Assembly (NCBI GenBank): GCA_039666455.1
Contig: JAVSLW010000024.1
Location: forward strand, 56,469 to 120,468
Length of the DNA: 64,000 nucleotides
Source of the DNA: Methanobacterium sp.
Lineage (GTDB): Archaea > Methanobacteriota > Methanobacteria > Methanobacteriales > Methanobacteriaceae
Direction: 5' to 3'
Shown: positions 56,769-64,000 of the stretch, in pieces
How positions within the stretch are numbered: the stretch's first letter is position 1
Layout: every line of letters begins with the position of its first letter
Notes under the pieces: model-generated
Seen by the model: only the letters and a program-made list of their open reading frames with translations
Told to the model about the DNA's origin: nothing
Database searches by the model: none
Translations under genes and position numbers: made by a program

Positions 56769-57997
56769 CTATATACGAGGACCCCAAACCTGACCATATC
56801 GTCTGGCATGAATTGTGCAGAACACATCCCCTGAAGGACCATCAGGAGTTCTTTGTGTACATATTATACACTGACCCGCTGTCCATCTTGCTAGTGCTAT
56901 CCCGAGAAGTATAGGGCCAACCACTTTTCCTGCTTGTACAAGCGCTGCTGCGATTATAGCAGCAACTTTTTTCCAAATAACTCTTCCTCTGATACTCTGC
57001 ATGGTTTCTGCTGACAGTTGCATATTAGCTGATGCTGATAGTTGCTGTCCTTTAATGCATTCCATTTCTTCGCTTGCTAAAGTTTGGTTTTCTGCCTGTA
57101 CAGTACTTGTATTTGTATTGTTGGCCTGTTCTGCTGTTTGATTAACTTGCATGTTAGGATCGCTTATCACTAACACATTCCCAGTGAAAATTGCAGCAAA
57201 CTTTTCTCTGGTCATTTCAATGTTTCCAAGTGATGGGTCAGCAAGATAAACACTATTTTCACTTACTTCTCTGATTACACTGTAATGGCCTTCGCCATCC
57301 AGTATAATGTGCACAATGTTGTTGGGTCTAAGATCATCAACTGATAATTTCATCCCCACTGCATTCAGCCCTTTAGCATGTGCAGCTCGTACCAGGCCAT
57401 ACATTGATGTTCCTGATGTGTCTGTGCCAGCAAGAACCTTAAGTTCCTGCTCTGTACTGTTAATCCCCATGTTCTGCAGCACAGTTGCAAGTGCTGCAGG
57501 TCCACATGAGTAATCTGTTGACTGCATTACAATTCCACTTGTATCTATTTGTGGAATTGTTTCATTCTCTGCTATTATTGTATCATTCTCTGGATTAACA
57601 TTTAAATCCTATGTATCTTCGTTTTCTGAAACCACAGAATCTAAATCCTCATCTAAAAGCTGCGTATCTGCACCTGTGGCCTCTGCTGGTGCAGGTTCAT
57701 CGCTCATTGCACTATTTTGTGTACTTACGGCTGGTTCACTAGTTACGAAGGTTGCATCCTGCATTGGATCATTCTCATTGTAGTATTTGTACCTGACACA
57801 TTCGCAGTCAACGTTTCATTTTCTGCTCCCGTTGCCTGCCTACTTTCAACTGCTTCTACTAATTCAGATGCAGCTGCAACATCTGCACCTTTTCCTTTAA
57901 CTGCCATTGTATCGGCAGTTTCACCATGCGGTATAGCAAATGCTGGCGCCGTCCCTATAATAAGGACCGCAAGCAAGACTGCTATCATTTTTTTCAT
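56769..57997 (-). pseudogene. Second C39-cargo gene with frameshift and stop
   Basis: The N-terminus from ATG 57997 (MKKMIAVLLAVLIIGTAPAF, 84 codons) is a paralogue of the gene at 28569-29690. A one-base frameshift near 57780 moves the frame to NENDPMQDATFVTSEPAVST, and a TAG at 57611-57609 replaces the Gln of TQDLN. The intact remainder (252 codons from ATG 57527) holds Cys in TDYSCGPAAL, GEGHYSVI and LADPSLGN, then LASEEMECIKGQ and LSAETMQSIRGR. The 71-residue tail is hydrophobic and Gly-rich (VAAIIAAALVQAGKVVGPIL) with three cysteines, like a class II bacteriocin. Unless the two lesions are sequence errors, the product is not made. Confidence 0.85.
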
Positions 57998-58124
57998 GTT
58001 AAAACCTCCTGTATTTCACAATTCTCTGTCTGCAAAATAACTTCCTGTTATCTTACAATTTTTTGGTCTGTAAAATCATGTCATATAAAGGTTGTGGTTT
58101 TAAAGCTGTATAAAAACGTAAAAT

Positions 58125-58174
58125 TTGTTCTAACAGAACAATTTTGTCCTAACAGGACAATATTGTTCTAAGAA
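58125..58174. promoter_or_regulatory. Triple 19-base palindromic repeat upstream of the C39-cargo locus
   Basis: TTGTTCT-AAC-AGAACAA (58125-58141), TTGTCCT-AAC-AGGACAA (58144-58160) and a partial TTGTTCTAAGAA (58163-58174) follow at 19-base spacing. The first two keep pairing through matched changes. They lie 130-180 bases upstream of the second C39-cargo gene on the minus strand. Regulator-binding sites or small hairpins; nothing else is seen in 57998-58413. Confidence 0.6.
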
Positions 58175-58412
58175 GACCTAAAAATTTAACACCCACAACA
58201 TAAACGTTTAAATAGTTTAAATTACATACCAAAAGGTTTAGTTTAAAATTTGTTCATTCCAGATGAAATTTTTTCATGAGATGTAGGGTTCAATTTCCTT
58301 TAATAAAATAAGAACTTATTTGGAGTGAAAAATTCAGGTAGAAAACAACCCATTAACTTTAAAGCTTCAAAGAGAAACCTTTATATACTCTGAAGTTCAA
58401 ACCATGATACTA

Positions 58413-58488
<76 letters not shown>

Positions 58489-58609
58489 TTTACTTAATTT
58501 TTATATTTTAAATCATAAAACCATAAAAAAGTACTTTTTAAAAGTTTTATCAAAAAAACTTTGAAAACCCAGCGAAACTATTGAAATCAAAGATTGTATG
58601 CTAAGTTGC

Positions 58610-58919
<310 letters not shown>

Positions 58920-59083
58920 ACTTAAAATTCAAAGCTAAAAAATCAAGAAGCTGTGTTTCATGTCAAAGACAGGGTTCTGATACTCTTCCAAATCCATAGC
59001 ATTTTGTGACAACCTACAGTTTATTTAATATACAGGTTAAACAAAATATTTTTCAAGGAATAAGTTAATTAAGGAAATGAATC

Positions 59084-59785
59084 ATGTCTGATTTATCTGC
59101 ACTTCTTACAAGCATATTGCCGTTAGCTTTGGGGGCTGCTGTAAGTCCAACTGTTTTAATAGGCATTATTTTGATTTTATCCATTACTAAACGGCCTAAA
59201 TTGAATGGAGTTGCATTTTATATTGGTTCCATAATTTTACTGCTTATTGTAGTTGCTTTGGGAGTATTTGTAAGCAAAGGAGCAGTAATTGCATCTGGTA
59301 CAATGCCATCTACCACATCAGCATATTTTGACATTGTTTTGGCTGTATTGTTGATTCTACTTGGAATTCGAAGAACCAGAAAAGAGGATAAAGGCCCTGA
59401 TAAAGATAAATTTAAGGAAGATGCATCGCCATCTGCTGTAAAAGGGTTCATAAAGTCAATGGGATTTGGATTTGGACTATTTGTTATAAACTTTACGACC
59501 ACTATACTTGTATTTGCAGCAGGTAAAGACATTGGACTTTCTCCAGCCCCTTTATTTGATAAATTAATTGTTATAATTGCCCTCACAATAATTACCCTAC
59601 TTGTAGTTGAAATCCCTCTTTTAATCTATATTTTAATGCCTAAAACAGCTAATAAAGCTCTTGCACCGGTTAATATCTGGATGCAGAAAAATGGTAAATA
59701 TTTGATGGCTGCAATCTTTTTTGTATTTGGAATTTACCTTCTGGTAAAGGGTGCAGGCGTTTTATTTTTTGGCAGCGCCTATTGA
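59084..59785 (+). CDS. GAP/SfLAP-family membrane protein
   Basis: 233 residues with six hydrophobic segments, opening SALLTSILPLALGAAVSPTV, where the GAA-SP motif is typical of the GAP (sulfolipid-1-addressing) and LysE-related transporter-like families. A charged loop (RRTRKEDKGPDKDKFKED) lies after helix three. Probably a small-molecule exporter; substrate unknown. Its last 24 bases overlap the convergent dehydrogenase-like gene. Confidence 0.8.
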   Translation: MSDLSALLTSILPLALGAAVSPTVLIGIILILSITKRPKLNGVAFYIGSIILLLIVVALGVFVSKGAVIASGTMPSTTSAYFDIVLAVLLILLGIRRTRKEDKGPDKDKFKEDASPSAVKGFIKSMGFGFGLFVINFTTTILVFAAGKDIGLSPAPLFDKLIVIIALTIITLLVVEIPLLIYILMPKTANKALAPVNIWMQKNGKYLMAAIFFVFGIYLLVKGAGVLFFGSAY

Positions 59786-61111
59786 ACAGTAATAAAATCC
59801 AGTTAAACCATATTCACTTCCAACAGGGCATTCACCACATAAACAACCTTTTCTTTTAAGTTCGCATCTGGTTTTACCCCCTGCACAGAATAAACGTTCA
59901 TCTCTATTTCGCATACATTCGTTACGGGTTGGACAGACAGGACAGAGACATTTCTCAAAATTTTCTTGGATATAAGGAACAATTATTTCTCCTTCTGCTT
60001 TAATTATAGAACTAACTCTGTATATGCTTCCACTGGCTTTTCGTGATGGACCATCCTTTTCGCCGTGTAAGTCTGTAAAATACAGACCTCCAGGTCCAAA
60101 AGCTAATCCACAGGGACTTGCAGCATTTTCACCAGTATAAATTACAAATTCATCGTATGATTTAACTGCAGAAGCATCGTCGTTTAGTTTTATTTTCACA
60201 ATTTTTTTCCCTTTTATTGAAGGCCCTTTAACATATGATCCTCCGAAATAGGCTACAAATAATTCATCTTCATATTTGAAGGGGAATTCTCTGTTCTGCA
60301 TAAAATCAAGTGCGGTTATTCCCTGGCTTAAATTGGACCAGAATACTGAATTTTGCCGCATAGTCTGGGGCCAGCCATAATTTTTTCCTGCTTCTACTTT
60401 AGCAATTCTGTCGTCATAAGCAGGTCCATTATCGGTTATATACAGTGACTTATCGCTTTTACGCCATCTTGCACCAAAAGGATTTCTAAAGCCTTTGGCA
60501 AAAACAGGACTATCTGGATGGGGATTATCTTCAGGAATACTACCATCTAAATTCAATCTTAAAACTTTTCCTCTCAAATCGTTATCATACTGGGCAACTT
60601 CTGGCTTTACCATTCCTTCGCCAAGATTAACGTACAGTTTACCATCAGGTCCAATTGTAACTGCCTGAATTTGATGGGCAGCCTTAGTAGAAGGTATGCC
60701 ATCGAGTATAGTTTCCATGGAGTCAATTTTCAAACCATTTTTGCTTTTAGTTTTTATAAGTTTATTTTTTGGTTCTCCTTCATCCTCATAAATCATTGAT
60801 ACAAACAAATCGCCGGTTTCAGGCTCAACGCAGATACCAGTTACTCCTGATTCGCCTGTTCCTGGAATTTGGTGGTCTGGTTTGAAATTTAGCAGGTTTT
60901 CTGCATAAGTATGAACTTCGTGGTCATTGGTTATAGTCTTAATTTGGCCGTATAATTCTGTAACATATAGAAGAGGGGCACCGGGATCATCACCGGGTTT
61001 TGGAACAAATGCAAGGTTTACTGGTAAGTCCAGTCCTGTGACCATCAGTTCTATTTTAAATCCAGGGAATACCCACCATTTTTTTTCAATGTCATTAGCC
61101 ATAAAAATCAC
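59762..61111 (-). CDS. Glucose/sorbosone dehydrogenase-like beta-propeller with Cys-rich tail
   Basis: 449 residues. The propeller carries PGTGESGVTGICVEPETGDL, AVTIGPDGKLYVNLGEG, GFRNPFGARWRKSDKSLYIT and DNGPAYDDRIAKVEAGKNYG, as in PQQ-dependent glucose/sorbosone dehydrogenases. There is no signal peptide and no PQQ biosynthesis gene here, so the substrate and cofactor are uncertain. From about residue 385 a Cys-rich tail (CLCPVCPTRNECM, CAGGKTRCELKRKGCLCGEC) resembles DUF2769. The fusion is unusual. Leftward gene, start near a divergent promoter to the F420 oxidoreductase. Confidence 0.82.
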   Translation of the reverse strand: MIFMANDIEKKWWVFPGFKIELMVTGLDLPVNLAFVPKPGDDPGAPLLYVTELYGQIKTITNDHEVHTYAENLLNFKPDHQIPGTGESGVTGICVEPETGDLFVSMIYEDEGEPKNKLIKTKSKNGLKIDSMETILDGIPSTKAAHQIQAVTIGPDGKLYVNLGEGMVKPEVAQYDNDLRGKVLRLNLDGSIPEDNPHPDSPVFAKGFRNPFGARWRKSDKSLYITDNGPAYDDRIAKVEAGKNYGWPQTMRQNSVFWSNLSQGITALDFMQNREFPFKYEDELFVAYFGGSYVKGPSIKGKKIVKIKLNDDASAVKSYDEFVIYTGENAASPCGLAFGPGGLYFTDLHGEKDGPSRKASGSIYRVSSIIKAEGEIIVPYIQENFEKCLCPVCPTRNECMRNRDERLFCAGGKTRCELKRKGCLCGECPVGSEYGLTGFYYCSIGAAKK

Positions 61112-61386
61112 TGTTATATATGTTTATTAGTAATAATTAATATGATTTTAGTAATAGGATGTTTAAATCTTAAATGAGTTTTCATGTTTAAAACTTGGGA
61201 TGCTTTAAGTTGAAATATTGTTGTGAGGCATTTAAAGCGCCTTTACTAATAATACAACCAGATATCATTTTACTGGGAGTATCTTTTATGGATTCAATAT
61301 GTGTAAAAAAATAACTATATAATAATTTATATTGAATAATTAATAAATATAAGGTCAGGGTTTAAGAAAATTTTGGAGGTAAAAAT

Positions 61387-62349
61387 ATGGTTGAAATTGG
61401 TTTTAAACTTGCAAGTGAATTATTCAAACCTCAAGAGCTTATAAATTATGCCAAACATGCTGAAGAAGCAGGATTTGATTTTGCGGGTATTTCTGACCAT
61501 TATCATCCGTGGACGAGCAGACAGGGTAACAGCCCTTTTGTATGGAGTATGCTTGGAGGCATATCACAGGTAACAGAAAATTTAAACCTTATAACTGGTG
61601 TTACATGTCCTACAATCAGGCAGCATCCAGCTCTGGTAGCTCAGGCTGCAGCTACTGTAGCTTCAATGATGCCAGGCAGATTTACTTTAGGAGTAGGTTC
61701 TGGTGAGAATCTAAACGAACATATTTACGGGGATCGCTGGCCACCAGCCCCTATAAGGATTGACATGCTTGCAGAGGCAGTTGATGTAATCAGAACACTC
61801 TGGCAGGGAGGAATGCAGGATTACGATGGATTATATTATCATGTTGAAAATGCACAGATTTACACTCTCCCTGAAGAGCTTCCACAGATATTTATGGCTG
61901 CAGATGGTCCAATAGCAGCTACGACTGCAGGAAACTGTGGAGATGGTCTGATTGTAGTGGATGGAAAGAGTGAGTTGCTGGATATCTTTAAAAAAACAGG
62001 AGGAGAAGGAAAACCTACATATTCTGAAATTTCAGTGAGTTTTGCAGAAACAGATGAAAAAGCAGTGGATATGGTTTATGAATACTGGCCTTTAATGGCT
62101 ATTAAGGGAAAATTAAGCTGGGAAATCGCCACAACAACACATTTTGAAGGACTTGCTGAAAATGTGAAAAAGGAGGATATACCAGAAAGAATTCTTTGCA
62201 GTTTTGATCCACAGGCCCATATAGATAAAATAAAGGAAAATATTGATGCAGGATTTGATCTTATCTGTATTCAGCAGGTAGGAAACAATCAGGACGAATT
62301 TATCGAGTTTTACAGGGAAGAAGTGCTTCCGGAATTCAAACAGATTTAA
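61387..62349 (+). CDS. F420-dependent LLM-class oxidoreductase (F420-G6PDH-like)
   Basis: 320 residues, TIM-barrel luciferase-like family. MVEIGFKLASELFKPQELIN, GISDHYHPWTSRQGNSPFVW, TCPTIRQHPALVAQAAATVA and GRFTLGVGSGENLNEHIYGD match the subgroup named after F420-dependent glucose-6-phosphate dehydrogenase. True substrate in methanogens unknown; it transfers hydride between an alcohol or aldehyde and F420. GGAGGTAAAAAT precedes the ATG. Confidence 0.9.
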   Translation: MVEIGFKLASELFKPQELINYAKHAEEAGFDFAGISDHYHPWTSRQGNSPFVWSMLGGISQVTENLNLITGVTCPTIRQHPALVAQAAATVASMMPGRFTLGVGSGENLNEHIYGDRWPPAPIRIDMLAEAVDVIRTLWQGGMQDYDGLYYHVENAQIYTLPEELPQIFMAADGPIAATTAGNCGDGLIVVDGKSELLDIFKKTGGEGKPTYSEISVSFAETDEKAVDMVYEYWPLMAIKGKLSWEIATTTHFEGLAENVKKEDIPERILCSFDPQAHIDKIKENIDAGFDLICIQQVGNNQDEFIEFYREEVLPEFKQI

Positions 62350-62385
62350 AGTATTGGGAGGTCTATACAGACACACGATCAGATA

Positions 62386-63033
62386 TTAATCAGACTTTAA
62401 TTTTAAAATAAGCATTACAATAAATGGCAAAATAACTGCCCCAGCAAATGCCAGCAAAAAAGAGTTTACCTGTGATGAATAGGCTCCAATTGCTGCGTAT
62501 GCAAAAGAAATACCTGAATTAGACAATAAAATCAATAAAATAAAGCGATTTAGAGGCATGCGTCCAATACCTGCAGCCAAAACCGAAGCTTCTGCTAAAA
62601 CAGGAACTGCACGTGATATAATAATGATCCAGTCACCATACTTATTTTGAAGCTTTCGAAGCTTTAAAAGCTCATTCTTGCCTACTAATTTTTCTGAAAT
62701 AGGATTTCCAAGTTCTGATCCTAACCAGTAGCCAATAATGCAGCTAACAGTCATTCCTGCAAGTGAAATTAGTGTACCAAAAATAAAACCCAGAAAATAA
62801 CCTCCTGCAGTACTAACTATGCTTGAAGGAACTGGAGCTAAAATATCAATAGATAAAAGCCCTAAAATAACAATTCCCATTAATAAATTTGAATGAGATG
62901 AATTTAAAAAGTAATCTGTCCAGTTTTCAATTGATTCTCCAAAAATTAAAAATGGTATTAAAATTAGAAGCAGAATTCCAAAAACCAGGAATGTCCATTT
63001 AATTTTGCTTTGCACATGGCTTTCCATTAACAA
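62386..63033 (-). CDS. DedA/VTT-domain membrane protein
   Basis: 215 residues, about five hydrophobic segments. The VTT-type core is DILAPVPSSIVSTAGGYFLG followed by FGTLISLAGMTVSCIIGYWL (about 60-105), with DWIIIISRAVPVLAEASVLA (about 134-153) as the second signature containing the conserved Arg-x-x-P. Members transport or scramble lipids. Alone, upstream of dnaJ on the same strand. Confidence 0.85.
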   Translation of the reverse strand: MLMESHVQSKIKWTFLVFGILLLILIPFLIFGESIENWTDYFLNSSHSNLLMGIVILGLLSIDILAPVPSSIVSTAGGYFLGFIFGTLISLAGMTVSCIIGYWLGSELGNPISEKLVGKNELLKLRKLQNKYGDWIIIISRAVPVLAEASVLAAGIGRMPLNRFILLILLSNSGISFAYAAIGAYSSQVNSFLLAFAGAVILPFIVMLILKLKSD

Positions 63034-63134
63034 TCAGACTTATCTATGTGAATCATAATTAAAATAATTTAGGCTCTGTAAATAGTGATACCATCTTACT
63101 TACAGGATTTCTACAAAGCTTAAAAAAGGTTGTT

Positions 63135-64000
63135 TTAGTGTTTGATGGCGTCTTTTACTTTATCAAAGAAGCCTTTATCTTCAGCATAAATTTCTTTGCC
63201 ACTTATATCAGCAAACTCCCTTAATAACTCTTTTTGCCTGGAATTCAGTTTTTTGGGAACAATCACTTTTGTTTTCACATAAAGGTTTCCATTGCCGTTC
63301 CAGCGCAAATGTGGCATTCCTTTTCCTTTAATACGAAATGAAGTACCTGGTTGTGTACCTGCAGGGATTTTAAGACTTACTATTTCCTTTCCAAGCGTGG
63401 GAATGTCTACTTCATCACCAAGAGATGCCTGTACAAAGCTTATGGGCTGTTCATAAATCAGATCTGAACCATGACGTTCAAAGAGATGGTGTGGCTTAAC
63501 AGTGATTAAAACGTACAGATCTCCTGGAGGCCCTCCTCTTATACCAGTATCTCCTTCACCAGGAACTCTGAGGCGTGAACCATCTTCTACACCGGGTGGT
63601 ACCCTGATATGAATGGTGCTTGTTTCTCTTACAATTCCTTTTCCACGGCACATGTTGCAGGGAGTGTCTATAATTACTCCTTCTCCTCTACACTGGGGAC
63701 ATGGTCTTATATTAACAAACTGGCCAAAGGGAGTTTGACTTATCTGCTTAACCTGACCTGTTCCTCCACACTGGCTGCACTGATGTGTTCCAGTTCCAGG
63801 TTCGGCTCTTGCGCCTTTGCATGTTGGACATGTCTTTTTATGAGATACATCTATATCTCTTTCAAGTCCAAAAGCTGCTTCTTCAAGGGTAATGGATAAA
63901 TCATAGTAAACATCAGCCCCCTGTTGTGCATGGCTTCTTCTTTGACCTCCTCCAAATCCGAACATGTCGAATATGTCCCCAAAGTCAAATCCAAATCCTC
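63135..64000 (-). CDS. dnaJ: Chaperone DnaJ (partial, N-terminus outside the window)
   Basis: The gene runs off the right edge: codons upstream of ATG 63965 are still open and read [18 protein letters not shown], the Gly/Phe-rich linker after the J domain. Within the window are the zinc domain with four CxxCxGxG units ([38 protein letters not shown]) and the two C-terminal substrate-binding domains. It is the DnaK co-chaperone; dnaK and grpE should lie beyond the edge. Confidence 0.93.
   Translation of the reverse strand, partial: GFGFDFGDIFDMFGFGGGQRRSHAQQGADVYYDLSITLEEAAFGLERDIDVSHKKTCPTCKGARAEPGTGTHQCSQCGGTGQVKQISQTPFGQFVNIRPCPQCRGEGVIIDTPCNMCRGKGIVRETSTIHIRVPPGVEDGSRLRVPGEGDTGIRGGPPGDLYVLITVKPHHLFERHGSDLIYEQPISFVQASLGDEVDIPTLGKEIVSLKIPAGTQPGTSFRIKGKGMPHLRWNGNGNLYVKTKVIVPKKLNSRQKELLREFADISGKEIYAEDKGFFDKVKDAIKH

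Noticed and set aside
57609..57611. In-frame TAG in the second C39 gene as a pyrrolysine codon
   Set aside because: The paralogous position is Gln (CAG) and the same gene has an additional frameshift; no pyrrolysine genes are seen. A nonsense mutation is simpler.

Overview
The window is a low-GC (roughly one-third G+C by eye) chromosome segment from a hydrogenotrophic methanogenic archaeon, most likely a Methanobacterium or close relative. Methanogen and family markers are methanogenesis marker 12, coenzyme F420H2 oxidase, an F420-dependent LLM oxidoreductase, FmdE, MsvR-type redox regulators, MEDS and PAS sensor proteins, and pseudomurein-binding repeats, which point to the Methanobacteriales. 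Ribosome-binding sites are strong (GGAGG or GGTGAT), and TATA boxes lie about 25-30 bases before the likely transcript starts.

Layout. 0-8 kb: LemA, a radical SAM protein, a ParA operon flanked by AAGTTATAACTT palindromes, a PAS histidine kinase, a decayed second hisF copy, a MntA antitoxin with a dead HepT toxin, and intact hisF. 8-15 kb: a flavoprotein/cupin/CooC-like operon, FmdE, and a metal-chelate ABC transporter operon that includes a methyltransferase. 15-25 kb: tRNA-Arg, an XPD/DinG-like helicase, cbiL, and an oxidative-stress cluster (two msvR paralogues, fprA, rubrerythrin, hcp, a rubredoxin fusion and a NADH oxidase-like protein) joined by a repeated promoter module. 25-28.5 kb: an ArsR operon ending in a truncated acr3. 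28.5-34 kb: a secreted C39 peptidase with a C-terminal cargo, an IS630 remnant, an M50 protease, moeA and a secreted transglutaminase-like protein. 34-40 kb: a TIR-like gene and a complete type III restriction-modification pair. 40-49 kb: a PepSY protein, a pseudomurein-binding transglutaminase, ilvE, tRNA-Val, an Mrr-like membrane protein, surE, marker 12 and ilvBNC. 50-55 kb: a MEDS pseudogene, a PIN/GNAT-like fusion with an ASCH partner, purD and argF. 55-58 kb: a degenerating second C39-cargo locus with two small membrane proteins. 58-64 kb: initiator tRNA, RNase P RNA, a GAP-family protein, a glucose/sorbosone dehydrogenase-like protein, an F420 oxidoreductase, a VTT protein and partial dnaJ.

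The most interesting signal is a family of secreted C39 peptidase genes (one intact, two broken). Each complete member carries double-glycine-leader-like motifs after the peptidase domain, followed by an unrelated, bacteriocin-like C-terminus, with small membrane proteins beside two of the copies. This looks like a cis-processed archaeal peptide system. A second signal is that three genes for exported proteins have no ATG, GTG or TTG at the expected site: GGAGG is followed after exactly 7 bases by ATT, ATT or ATC, right where a normal signal peptide would begin. A third is a family of small palindromes found both between genes and inside coding regions of cell-surface proteins.

The segment also records much decay: hisF copy, hepT, acr3, IS630 transposase, MEDS sensor and two C39 genes. 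All functional calls rest on reading motifs and context; no database search was run.
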